The position numbers and the translations under genes were made by a program. A stretch of DNA of 64,000 bases from Pseudisothecium myosuroides (Eukaryota > Streptophyta > Bryopsida > Hypnales > Lembophyllaceae), in assembly GCA_951799445.1 (NCBI GenBank), contig OX637291.1, positions 1,614,501-1,678,500 on the forward strand, read 5' to 3'. Under the pieces are notes generated by a model, which made no database searches, was not told the origin of the DNA, and saw only the letters and a list, made by a program, of their open reading frames with translations. Positions 11,698-22,959 of the stretch are shown one piece after another; position 1 is the first letter of the stretch; every line of letters starts with the position of its first letter.

Positions 11698-12104
11698 CCC
11701 CTAAGTGGTTTTGGGTGTCTTCAATACATCTATACATTGCCTAAATACTATGTACACAACCTTGCATGTGAATGATTTATTGTTTTTTTTTATTTTTAAT
11801 TTTTTTTTGTTGAATGCGGGCCATATATCCAGTCATGGTAGATGTGGACACGAGGAACAAATGCATAGAGACGTGGTGGAAGCAATACACGTATTTCTCT
11901 AGAAATATACACTTGAGCATATTTAGTAGCCTCTCAGTTCAACAACAAGTGTTACAATATTCTTTTAGAAATAACAAAAAATCAAGGGCTATTTTATCTT
12001 CAATTTTGTAGTTCACATATTTGGCCAATACTTCAAAGAATTTGGTGAATAAGTGCCACATATAATTGTAGAGGACACAATGTGGCCCCAAAACCACTTA
12101 GGGA
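11698..12104. mobile_element. TTAA-flanked short inverted-repeat element, 407 bp
   Basis: The left end is TTAA followed by CCCCTAAGTGGTTTTGGG; the right end is the inverse (CCCCAAAACCACTTAGGGA) followed by TTAA. A TTAA target duplication with CCC ends is the piggyBac pattern. It is shorter than, and different inside from, the 0.9-kb TTAA family found at 27-51 kb. It carries no coding capacity. Confidence 0.7.
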
Positions 12105-12359
12105 TTAAATGGAAGTCAAACTACTAAACAAGGAATCGTGATAATTGACTAACTTACAATTTTATTTCTAAATAATTCTTTTCTTAAAATGCTTTTTTAA
12201 AAGAAGAATGGATTGTAATGCTATTTGCGTTTTTTTTACCTCATCTGTATCCAAGTTTCAAGAATCAATGGAAAATTTGATCAGGAGTTGTTGTTGAGTG
12301 ATGTTCTTTAAATTCAAATTACAGTAGTATATTTACGTTGCATTGAATGTAGTCTTGTA

Positions 12360-12687
12360 AGGTAACAGGTTCAGAAATCGCCCACCTAAGAGCTGAAACT
12401 GAATTTTGGGGAGGGGAAATGTCTCGAAATATTTTTCAATAAATTTTCCTTGAAAAACAAGAGGAATTGGCATCTAACCCAAGTCGTTTCATATTTTTTG
12501 GAGCTTTCTAGATTTAGTTATGAAATTTTGAAGTTGAAGTGGCATAGGTCTCTAAAATCGCCCACCCCCTAAACTGTACACTGTTTGCACATTGCTGAAG
12601 GCTATGGAGTAGTTACATGTACAAGCACTGTACATTTGAATAGGGTGGGCAATTTTAGAGCCTGTGCGATTTCAGAGCTTGTTACCT
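12360..12687. mobile_element. TA-flanked MITE (AGGTAAC ends), 328 bp
   Basis: The left end AGGTAACAGGTTCAGAAATC is mirrored by GATTTCAGAGCTTGTTACCT, with TA on both outer sides. The interior (TTTTGGGGAGG, GAAATATTTTTCAATAAATT, ACCCAAGTCGTTTCATATTT) reappears in reverse orientation in the element at 55065-55377, so the two are copies of one family. Confidence 0.75.
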
Positions 12688-13799
12688 TATTTGTTGAAAG
12701 TGATAGCATGCATGTATCTTGAAGCTGTAGAAAATCTCTCATAAGTTTGACTTTGCACATTGTATGCGTGTTTTCAATGTTTGGTAGTTTGAATTTCAAA
12801 TTTTGGTGATGCATATTGTTGTGAATAATTTGATGCTTTTTATTTGGATTCAATAAAATAACCTTTATTGTTTGGGGGTGCTTTGGTGGGGTCAGGCAAA
12901 AGAAAATGGTAGCTTCATCATCGTCTGGCATGAAGGGAAAGACCACGCAGCAACAACTCCCACTTTCATTCTGCAAAAAAGTTTCTTAGACTTCACAGAA
13001 CTCAAATAGTAGGGGTGGGTGAATGCAAGAAATACTTATACTATTTTGCGTCACACCCTATGTGCGGATTTGTTTTTTGGTTATAACTTTTACGTTTTGG
13101 CTTCAAATGACTCAAGATTTATAAGTAAGGTATTCATGACTATTATACACCTTGCCTAATTTTTTTGTAATTTTCAAAAATATATGATTATCCAAAAATA
13201 GCCCCCAAATTTATGTCACACTTGCCAATTTGGAGGGTTTTAGTAGTATTTAGTATCCAAAAAATTGAATTTCGAGCTGAAATTTGGAGGGAGGGGTCTT
13301 CTAGCAAACTTGTAGCTATTGCCCAAGGAATTCTAAAAATAATTAATTTTATGTGGTGTAGAAGTCCACAAAGTGTGTTTCTTTCTGCTTGCATTTTGTA
13401 GTATATAAAATATTATTTTGGAGTTTATTTGGGTGAATGACCATCTCCATAAAGCTGTTAGAAATGGACAATTTTCATTTTATGTATTTATTTTTTTTCC
13501 TATTTTTAAATAATTAAAACATCAAAGCATCCATTTTCTTGAGATTTGGCACTTTTCTAATTCACCTACTTAGAGAATTATTCTATGAATTTCCTTTGGT
13601 GGTTACCTTCATCTTAAAGGTGTATACATTAGCCATATTTTAATTTTTTTAAAGTATTTTCCTAATTTTAAAGTACCCCAGAAAAAAATCATGAGTACTG
13701 TAAAAACGCAACAAAATCGACAGGTGTTTCAGTCACCCGGGTTCACTTTGCAGCAAACCTACTTCATCAAGCTCTGGCAATGTTTCACCTTGAATATTA

Positions 13800-13927
13800 A
13801 AATCGGACACTCAAGATGTATTTGTTTTTTCTTCATCAAAAGAAGGAGGTAGTGCCTTGAAGGCTCTAATGTCTTTTGATGCTTCCATGGCTAGCAATAG
13901 TGTTGCCTCAATGGCCAAGGGCAAGAA
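13800..13927 (+). pseudogene. Possible 5' exon piece of the hAT-like gene, left of LINE 2
   Basis: The plus strand has an open frame reading SKEGGSALKALMSFDASMAS and SVASMAKGKK, ending in the 16-bp sequence TGGCCAAGGGCAAGAA that is duplicated on the far side of LINE 2 (26679). This was therefore continuous with the exon at 26695 before LINE 2 arrived. The frame here (ATG GCC AAG) is not the frame used right of LINE 2, so either a frameshift occurred or this part is leader. I cannot tell which. Confidence 0.4.
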
Positions 13928-14288
13928 GAGAGAAACCCTTCAAGGGTAGACCCTTTACTGATAACTGACGCTCGAGGGCAGATTACACACCCGGAGGCGG
14001 GGGAGGAAACGCTCGGAGGCAAGGAAGAACAAGGAAGCCAAAAAACCGCCAGAGGCAGGGGTGGAAAGAAGCGTGACATGAGAAGCTGAGCGCCCGAGGG
14101 CAGAGATGAAAAAAGTAAAATGACCGGCTAGAGCCCGAAGGCGGGATTGAACTATGGCTAACACTGGGCATATGACGCCATCTGGCAGGGCTGGACCTGT
14201 AAGACCTGTCCACCTGGAAATAAAAGCAAAGGAGAGAAAACGAGGCAAGGGAAGGCAAAAGCTGCTAACAACTCATCCTCTAACCTGG
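13928..14288 (-). other. LINE 2 3' untranslated region with a run of short GC hairpins
   Basis: At least seven short inverted motifs of the type GCC-TCCGG-GC occur in 230 bp (plus-strand positions near 13970, 13990, 14010, 14047, 14090, 14132, 14177). No poly(A) follows. A structured 3' end could serve as the recognition site for the reverse transcriptase, as in poly(A)-independent LINEs; this is inference. Confidence 0.55.
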
Positions 14289-17200
14289 TTAATCCTCTCC
14301 TAACTCCCTGTAGATGTAGCTAAATACATCCTGTAGTTCTAAGTTGATCTCGGGCTCCGCTTGATCTTGATTTTCGGTGAGGGCTCTCGGATTCCCGCCT
14401 TCAATTTCTTGGAGGATCTGTTGTAGGATTCTGTTGGCTTGTTGTGAAGCCTCCCTTCTCCTTGCTGGCGTGTCTAGTTGGTCTTGATTAATTTGTGCTT
14501 GATTGAAGGACTGCTTGGGTGAGCCGTGGGTCATGTGGTCGTCGGTGTTGTCGTCGTCGCTGTTGCTGTCTGCTGAGTCGTTGTTGTCGTCCGTCCAGTC
14601 GTTGTGTGGGGCCGATAAATTCATCGTTGGCTCTGCTCCGTTTACGCTTGTGTCTTCAAATCTTAGATTCAGTGTGGATCCTCATGATGCTGGTGAGGGT
14701 TCGTTAACCGTCGAGTTTGGACTGGGGCTGTCCTCCTCCCTTGCTGACGAAGGTGAAGTGAGGGGATCGTGGATGATTGGAATCAGCTGGTGTGGGGTCC
14801 CTGCTGAAGGTCGAGTAGCCAGATCTTGTGGTAAATAATCTGCGTGGGGTATGAAGTGCCATACCGGTTTGTCAGTCATGGAGCAGAACGCCGTGTTTGA
14901 GGCTTAGGTTTCCTGAAAGACCGCCCTTCGTTGTTGTGCTGCTTTGGTTTTCCAAGTGTTGCGCCAGGTGGCTACTCCAATCTGAATGAGCGTCCTCCAA
15001 GCATTGTGCATAGCCGTTCCAAGGTGAAAGGTCTTGTTTCGCATGACTGTGCCACATCTCTGACACCAAATATTCCAAAGAAGTAGACATCTAAGTAGGT
15101 CCCAAGGCGTCTCCTTGGTTACGCGGCATGAGATGCTAAATTTCCTGATGTGTAAATCCGCCCTGGATAGGAGATCTCCGTCTAGTATGTTTGCAGGATT
15201 GTACTGTAGCTGGGGTAGAGCGTATCTTCTCCTGAGGTTGTTGACGTGTGTCCATGCCTTGGTAGCTTCAAGGCAGTCTATAAAAGCGTGCCTTGCTGTT
15301 TCCGTTGGTGCTGTTGCGTAGAGTTTACAGGCTTCATCCATTTGCATAGTCGCCAGCCAACTTCCTAACGGGAGTCCATCATTCTGCATGAGCCATAGGA
15401 ATGTGCTTACCCGTCGTGGGAGCCATGAGTGCCAAATTCGGCTGTAGATCTGCTTCCTTCCAAGGTCGTCGATGCCTTTTGTCTGTAGTCTTGTGTCAAA
15501 TTTTGTTGGCTTTAACCTCGTCTGTACTCCCACTCGACACCCCATCTTTGTGCTGTAATTGAAGAGTGCTGCTGCGGGTTGGTTGCCGATTGGTTTCCAT
15601 TTTCACTCCCCTGGATCCCAATCTAAGTCTTCAATTCTATATGGGTGATGGAGCCAGACTAACGTGCTTGTTGGTATCGGTGGTGCTGGGTTGAAGCCGA
15701 TTGGTTGTTGTAGGCGCTTCTGTTGAACTCGAACTGTTTGTGTCTGTATTGTTGGGTGGTCCGCTTGGCCTGTGCCGATATGTTGAAGTTCCGATGAGTT
15801 CTCTCTTGGACAGTAGATGTCCACTTCGATGCTCCCTTCCGCTATATTAATGATATGATGAATCTCGGGGGGAAGTTGCTCTGGGCTGGTCATGATCCAT
15901 TGGCCTATTCCTGGAAGTCGGGCCTGGCTAGGGTTCCTGGGAATATTGGCTATTAGCTCTGCCCTAAGCTCATTTGTTTTCCATGAACGTGTTGTTCTAA
16001 GTAGATCAAGAGCCGGACGCCAATCTTCATCCTCCATACTCCAAATGTGCCTGATGTGCTTAATTCCTTTGCTTGCCCAGTTTGAAAATCTGCTTCCCTT
16101 TTCAAGGCCTATAGGAATTCCATTGGAGTGTATCCATGGGTTTCCAAACAAAGTTGTCTCATGATTTCGTGCAGTGACTGTGGCTCCACTTGCATTACGC
16201 CATTGTGGACACTGCACCACGACCGCCAAACAGCGCCCCATAGGTGTGAGCCGGATGGCTTGATGCGGCCTGCTGACATTAACCAATTGCTGCCAGGCGG
16301 CCATGCTGTCCCTCTTGCCGGCCTGATAGTGTTCACGATGTTGAAGGAGCGCCCTCCACGTGCCTATGCCTTCTTGTAGTCCTCGAACCATAAATTTTGC
16401 CAATAGCGCTTGTGTTTGCGCAAGTGGATCGATAATCTTGATTCCTCCCTGAGTCAATGGTGCAATGGCCGAGTACTAGGAAACACGTGCTCTTGTTTGT
16501 CCTCCTCTCCGTCCTGACCAAAGGTAATCCCTGACCAAGCTATGGGCAATTTTTAACGTGCTAAGCCCGATGTCTGCAATAGAAGCCAAGTACCAAAGTG
16601 ATGCTAAAATAACCTGATTGGCTATTAATAATCTCCCCGCTTGTGACAGGGCTTTTGTACTCCAATAAACAAGAGCATCTCTGACAAGTGTTAGTACTTT
16701 GTCGTTGCGAACTCTTTGTGAAACTCGGAATCCCAAAGGTACTCCCAAGTATCTGCAATGCTCTCCTTTTTGTAGCCATATAGCTCCTAAAGCCTCCCCC
16801 CAAGTCCATGTACGCTCTTCCAATGAAGCCCAGATTAAGAATGTCTTGTTCCAGTTGATTTTGCTCCCGGATGTTGTGCAATATAAATCCAGCACTCTCA
16901 TTGCTTTATCTAAGTTATCCTTCGTGCCTAGAAGTGAGAGAGAGGTATCGTCAGAAAAGAGCATCTCCAAGCTCATATCCCCATTTGGTAATTTTAGCCC
17001 CTTCACTCCGTGTGCTGGATCTTGCATCATGTGTCCCAAAACATCCGCCACCAGAAGATATAGATACGGTGCCAACGGGCATCCCTGGCAAACAGCACGC
17101 CCTAACGTGAAGGCTGAGCTGGCTTCTCCATTGACCGTCACTATTGATTCTGAACCTTGATAGAGGGAGGCCATCCAACTAATGAATTCCTCACTAAATC

Positions 17201-19121
17201 CTAATTTCCGCATCACAGCATATAGGAATGTCCAATTGACACGGTCAAAGGCCTTTTCATAGTCTAATAGTACCAAAACCAGGTTTTGGTGGGATTCCAC
17301 AACCCATTCCATTGACTCTTCAGCCGCGAAAATGTTGTCAAGTACGCTACGCCCGGGTACGAAGCCCGTTTGGGATGGTCTAATAATACTAGTGAGCATA
17401 GGTTTGAGTCGGGCGGCGATCAACTTTGCCTGTATCTTGTATGCTAAATTAAGCAAGGTGATCGGTCGATAATTAGAAACCAGATTGAGGTTACCTGGTT
17501 TGGGTATAAGGACAATTTTCCCCTTCTTGATGCGGGGGTGTAATCGTCATGTGCTCTGCATCTCTAGCGTGAGCTCTGCCAAGGCGGGTCCCGTGAAATC
17601 GTGGAATTCCTGGAAAAATTCGGTGGGGAGTCTATCTTCACCTGGTGCTTTATAAGTAGGGAGGGCCTTGATTGCGAGCTTGATTTCCTCCACTGTGACT
17701 GCCTTGGTAAGCTGCTGGTTCTGCTCCGATGTCACTAGAGAGGGGACGCTTTCCAAGCATTTCTCCCTTGCAATAGTGTTCGCATCTACCTCATTGTCTA
17801 GCTTGTACAGGTTGGTGTAGTATTGCGTCATCAATCTCCGTATCTCTGTGGGGTCCCGCATAATGATCCCATCCTGATGGATCTCCTTGATATGATTTTT
17901 GGCTTTGTGTCGCGAGTGAAACTCGAAAAATTCCCGGGAACACGTGTCCCCTACAAAATTCCAGTGAATGTCGAGCTCCGACTTCCACTTATCCTGACTT
18001 TCCATCCGTAGTTGGTGTAGGATCTGCTGCGCTAGGCTGAGGGCTTCTCTTGCCTGTTCGTTCTCCCAGTTTTGATGAAGGGTCGCTTCTGCCGCAAGAA
18101 TATTCTTGAATTGCTCCTTATGGGATGCCTTTTTAGCTTCTGCGTCTCGCCACTTGAGGGTATCACTACATTTCATGGTATTTTGGATGGCATCTGTTAT
18201 CCTTTGTGACCAAGTATCCGCTGCGTCTACACCTAATCCCTCTTGCCAGGCTGTTTTGAGGGATGTGTGCCCTTCCGGTGAGTGTAGAAGCGACTTGTGG
18301 AAGACTGCTTTGTTCCGAGGTAATCGCATGACTTTGTTGATTCGGCAATGGACTGGCGCGTGGTCTAATATCCCAGTTAGTGTTGGCCAAGCTCCTGTAC
18401 TCCCCCCTAGCGCGTGGATGCCGGGGGTGGCATAGAACCTGTCTATCCTCGAAAAGGTAGGTCTGCCCCTGCATTTTCCTTCCCAGGTGAAATGTTTTGT
18501 TGTATTCTTCGGAAAATCGTCGGAGTGATGTATATCCTTCAATCTTTGGGCCAGAATGAACTCGCTCCATGCTGTCCGTTCAGTTCTGGTCATAGCCGTG
18601 CCAGTGAAGGCTGTTGACCTGTCTTCTTCAAATTCTACTACGTTCCAATCCCCTCCCCAGACCCACTTGGCTTGGGGAAGGTCACAGTGTGCTAATGAAC
18701 GCCACATGTTTGCCCGTGCTGCCGGTTGATTGTAGCCGTAGACATTAATGAAGCCTATTGTTAAGTTGGCTGAGAAGCACAGCGTGATGTATTGGGCCCT
18801 ACTGTTGAATAGGACCCCGTGATTTTCGACGAACGGAACTAGTCTCTCAGCTATGAGGATTCCGATTCCTCCCCTGTACTTCCTTGTTCTCGCAGAATAT
18901 TTCGATTCGTTCCCAAATGCTTGCCCCCCTTTGAACTGAATCTGAGATTTATGAGTCATGCAGTCACGGATGCCCATATGAGTTTCCTGTAATAGGATTA
19001 TTTCTAGTTTGGGGTCAGCCTGTCTGATGAAAGTCCTAATATCACACCTCTTTCGTACGCCTTGTAGTCCTTGACCAATTCTGCGTATGTTGTATGAGAC
19101 GCTAGTGATTGGTGTCATCAT
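14289..19121 (-). pseudogene. LINE 2 ORF2: endonuclease, reverse transcriptase, zf-RVT, acidic tail
   Basis: One frame spans the whole 4.8 kb with no frameshift, interrupted only by stops at 17547 (TGA), 16476 (TAG), 15603 (TGA), 14904 (TAA) and 14682 (TGA); it ends at TAA 14289. The endonuclease (first 235 residues) keeps its motifs: QETH, GGDWN, SRIDRFY and LDHAPV. The reverse transcriptase has YRPITLLN, RPSQTGFVPGRSVLDN, LLDYEKAFDR, CQGCPLAPYL, and FSDD at the active site in place of the usual YADD, still with both Asp. The zf-RVT region lies at 15545-14904 (WHSWLPRRVSTFLWL, then LLLWNIWCQRCG). The last 200 residues are acidic and Gln-rich (DDNNDSADSNSDDDNTDDH) with no family I know. Confidence 0.92.
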
Positions 19122-19430
19122 ACTTCAAAATTTAGTGAGTTAGTGAGCCGGCCTTGCGCCAACTCATCCCCTGGTAATTCTGTCCCTCCAATCGCAATCT
19201 CTGTGTGTATGGGTATCGAATGGCATTTGGTTTTCTTCTTTGGTGGTGGTTTGCTTGGGGAAGATCCTTGTTCCATCACTCCTATGCTGAGAAGCTCCTC
19301 CTTGTGTGATTCCTCCATGTCGTAGGGTTGCAATCCTCCTTTGGCTTGTACCTCCATCATAGTCTCCAAGTTCTTGGGCAGTCTCAGTTAAGCGTAGTTG
19401 GTGGGCCTCTGTGAGCTCCCAATTTGTCAC
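19118..19430 (-). pseudogene. LINE 2 ORF1, C-terminal end after the insertion
   Basis: A Lys/Pro/Glu-rich tail (YDMEESHKEELLSIGVMEQG then SKPPPKKKTKCH) ends with TGA at 19120-19118. That TGA overlaps the ORF2 start codon (ATG at 19121), giving the junction ATGATGA. The upstream edge against the insertion is not sharp. Confidence 0.7.
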
Positions 19431-20698
19431 TTGGGACTCGTAGAATTATTTTTTTGGAAATTTGCAATTTAAAGTTGATAAAAGTATAGAAAAATCCATA
19501 AAAAGAGTGTAGATCCGAAATAGGGTTGTGTCATATCCATTATAGTATTTGGTCTAGATTTGTGTTTTTTACTTAGAATCCCCCAAACCTTGCCTAAAAA
19601 TAGTATAGAAATAACAAAAAGGTTAAATTTAGAGGATTCGAGTCACACAGCCCTAAAGGGGCTAAATCCCACCATGAATGTGGCAATTCATGGCTAGGTC
19701 GGTCCGAGGGATCCACAGCGAGGCCACTAGGTCGGGTCCTAGAGTTAGATTTAGAATTCCCCATTAGATCGACGAATTCCCAAAATCCCGATTGTTAGCA
19801 TGCAAGAGCCACTTACGCAAAACCCGGCCCGTGGAGGAATCTACAGCCCAGGGATGGTGTTCCAGGGTGAATCCCATACCAGGAGTCCAACGGCGAAATC
19901 GGTTCGCCAAGATTCCTCCACCTGCAAAAGATTCCCGCACCGTCGCTAATTCGAGGAGATGGCCAGTTTTAAATCTCCATTGACCAGTCGTGCCAGGTAC
20001 GGAAACACACCCGCACGTCTTTCATGCGACTCCCTGAGAGGTCACGTGAAAAATCCCGGCATCTTCCGACTTGCAAAAGAACCTTTTCCGGGTGGTCAAC
20101 CCTCCTAACTTCCAACGGGAATTTCATGGAAATTATCCAGGTTACAATAAAATCTCACTAAAAATTAGACTAGCTTGTTTTATGTTAATAATGCGCTCCG
20201 TGAAGTTTCACGACATTCCGATAGCGGCAAGTACCCGAACCGGCGAGATTCCTCGGGAATTAACCACGTGGCGGGGTCCCGCCACGTTGACTGGCATCCC
20301 TGGCCCATACAATGGCGAAACGAAGTCAACCAAAAGTCCTTCCCGACTCTCTCGCACCTACCGGAGACCCTAGGCTATTCACATTTCTCAAAATAGGAGA
20401 CCCCCAAGATCTAGGATTTTACAACGATTTGGTTTTTAAACTAAATTAGCCTACGATGGGTTTTTGGCCTCGATATGGGGGGTAGGAGGGTCTAGGACTA
20501 AACATGGCGATTTGGATCCAACAGCGCAATCCGTTTGGTGATTGGAGCTAATCTCCAAAAGTTAGGATGTTGGTCCAGCATAGATGGTAAAAGTAGAAAT
20601 TTAGGATGTAGGATGAAAATCTTTGAGGATGAGGATGAAAATCCCCATTGATAAGGTTACCTTAGAGCTTTAGAGAGAGGGGTGAGCCCTTGGGAATC

Positions 20699-20708
20699 CT
20701 ATATAAGG
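20699..20708 (+). promoter_or_regulatory. TATA-box promoter candidate within the 4.7-kb insertion
   Basis: CCTATATAAGGGCCCC at about 20699-20714 is a textbook plant TATA box. It is followed by a CT-rich stretch (TTTCTCTCTCTAAAACACC) at the usual start-site distance. It fits an LTR promoter driving plus-strand transcription towards 22661. Confidence 0.6.
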
Positions 20709-21125
20709 GCCCCATTTCTCTCTCTAAAACACCCCCTCACTTTTGTTTGGGTCCGTGGGTCCAATTTGCTTTGGATATTTTGGCGTTTGAAGCCAAAAAC
20801 CTCTACGGTGTTTTTGGAGCACTTTTTTGCTCCATTGTTGCTAGATTTCAAGCTTTGAAGGTCCTTGGAGGTCCTTTTATCTTGCCTTGTGTACTTCTCG
20901 TGCGTTTGTTATATCCTTGTTATGAGTTAAGAGTCCTTGTTTCTCTCTTGTTGTACCTTTGTGAGCTAACTTGTGAGTTTAGGAGTCTTTTGGGGTCTTA
21001 TCTTAATCCTAAAGTCACCCCCACCGTACCTTGGCGATGCCGCTTTGGGGGGCCTTTAGCTTGTGAAGTTGTGTGTCTTTACGTGTACTAAAACGTGTGT
21101 TTCCCTCACTTACATGTCCTCACCC

Positions 21126-21385
21126 TCTCCTAATCTTTCCCTTGTTGCGTGGACCCCCTCTCGGGACAGCGAAGCTTGGCTTTGTCACATGTGTTTCTAA
21201 GTTTGTCTTTTCTATCCTCTTCTAATCTTTCCCTTGTTGCGTGGACCCCCCCTCGGGACGGCGAAGCTTTGGCTTTGTCACGTGTGTTTCTTAAGTTTAT
21301 CTTTATACCTTCTTCTAATATTCCCCTTGTGGTGTGGACCCCCCCTCACGGCGGCGAAGCTTTGAACTAGTGACAACGTCAAGTC
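21126..21385 (+). repeat. Three imperfect copies of a roughly 93-bp tandem repeat
   Basis: The block TAATCTTTCCCTTGTTGCGT followed by GGACCCCC and GCGAAGCTT recurs near 21129, 21223 and 21316. Shorter degenerate pieces (GGCGGAGCTTTGAACC, GGCGAAGCTTTTAACC) follow to about 21500. Confidence 0.7.
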
Positions 21386-21664
21386 CTACAGTGTGTGTTA
21401 AAATACTCTTAGACGGCGGAGCTTTGAACCTGTGGAGTGTCACGAGTCCTAAAGTTGGTGTTAAACCCAATCTTACGGCGAAGCTTTTAACCTCCATAGC
21501 CTTAGATTCCAAAGTCTAGTTTCCAAGACCTCCTTGGGAAAGTCCAAAGTTTAGCTTCCAAGATATGTAGATTGTCAACAATTTCCGACTCTTTGGCAAA
21601 ACTAGCCTTGCCTTAGTTTTAATACCTTAGAGTTATGGTGCAAAAAATCGGATTACCTTAAGTT

Positions 21665-21800
21665 TTTTGCAAAGTCCAGCTACGCTTAGTTTTTGCAAAA
21701 GTCCAGCTACCCTTAGTTTTTGCAAAGTCCAGCTACCCTTAGTTTTTGCAAAAGTCCAGCTACCCTTAGTTTTTACAAGTCTAGCTACCTTAGTTTTATT
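21665..21800 (+). repeat. Tandem repeat, about 29-30 bp unit
   Basis: The unit GCAAAAGTCCAGCTACCCTT followed by AGTTTTT repeats about four to five times, alternating GCAAAGTCC and GCAAAAGTCC, with the last copies degenerate. Confidence 0.8.
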
Positions 21801-22209
21801 TTTACAAGGATAGTTTTAGCCCAAGCATCAGTCCAGGCCATCAAAACCAGCATCAGCCAGGCCATCAAATCGGAACAAGCAACCAGCTGGTCCCCGTTTG
21901 GTTTGTTTATTTTTTATTTAAAAAACTAAAAAAATATAAAAAAATAAAATAAAACTTCCCGATCCCCCAGCCAGCCAGCCCCTGCCGACCAGCCGGAGGG
22001 CCATGCCGTGGTGGGCAGGTTGTGGTGGGCAGGCCATTGGGGCCCCCAGCACCGAACTCTTTTTTTTTTTTACTGCGTTTTTTTTTGTTTTTTATTTTCT
22101 AAAAATCAAAACAAAACCAAGAAGGTTGGACGGATTATTTGCTAAACTAGGGGTTGGGGTAGGTTTAGAATTGACACAAAAACCACAAGGGAAGAGGGAG
22201 GAAAAAGTG

Positions 22210-22275
22210 GAGAACCCTTGCACCTGCACACACTCTCACCAAGCACACCTGCACACACTCTCACCAAACACACCT
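22210..22275 (+). repeat. Short duplication (about 26 bp) CACCTGCACACACTCTCACC
   Basis: CACCTGCACACACTCTCACC plus AAGCA/AAACA occurs twice in tandem, with a third partial copy (CACCTGCATACA). Confidence 0.75.
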
Positions 22276-22660
22276 GCATACAATGGAAGGAGATTAGAAA
22301 AAGAGGAGATGAAGTAGGCAAGCAAAGGTGGGAGACGATAAATAGTAGCCTAGGTTAGGAGTAGGTAGGCTTAGGAAAGGAAATCTTGAGAATTCATAGT
22401 GACCGATGGGAGGAGGATTAGGATGACACAAAGCAAAGTTGTGTAAGAGGGTAGGAGGACCATTTAAACCCTTCTCGTAGTTTGAAACCATAGTGTAAGT
22501 CTCATAAAAGCTTAGGTGGAATAGTGCTAGTGTAGAAGAAAGAGGAAGAAGGGAAAGAAAGGAGGAAAGGAAAGAGGGAGTTTAGATCATCAAAAATTGT
22601 AATATTTTCTAAAATAAGCGGTGAGCTTGGAAAAAATTCAAAACAAAGCCAAAGACTACC

Positions 22661-22723
22661 ATGGAGCGTGAGGATGTACACGTGGACGTGGACGAAGATA
22701 TTTTCGACACCGGTAGTGAAGAG
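22661..22723 (+). CDS. Short exon-like segment with start codon and splice donor
   Basis: ATG at 22661 lies in a good plant start context (ACCATGGAG) and opens a 21-codon acidic reading, MEREDVHVDVDEDIFDTGSE plus one Glu. This is followed directly by GTGAGTTTTTAA, a consensus splice donor. No downstream exon is recognisable before LINE 2 resumes, and the next kilobase is a tandem repeat. It may be the first coding exon of an element whose body was lost. It is speculative as a gene. Confidence 0.3.
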
Positions 22724-22959
22724 GTGAGTTTTTAATTTAATCTTTGATGTTTCTCCCTAATTAGCATTTATTTTCCTAATTAGCCCTTAGAGCATGATTA
22801 GCATCCGAGATTAGTGCAAATTAGAAGTTTAGATTCAAAAAGTTATAGATTAGTGATAGAGGTTTCCAAAAACATATTACACTTAAGATTCGACCATAAA
22901 CTGACCGCGTTAGGCTAAGTTAAGCGGTAGGGGGTAGAACGGAGGAATTTTAATTAAAT

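Larger units (their letters stand above)
10975..13725. mobile_element. Element with long (about 270-300 bp) inverted repeats, Mutator-like by structure
   Basis: The segment 10975-11270 is present again, inverted and diverged, at about 13430-13725. Shared blocks in the same order include CAGTACTCAT, the ACCTTTAAGAAGAAGGTA region, AATTCTCTAAGTAGG, and TCTCAAGAAAATGGAT. Long terminal repeats of this size suggest a MULE-type element, but I could not find a 9-bp target duplication. The interior has no transposase and contains two smaller elements (11698-12104, 12360-12687). Confidence 0.6.
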
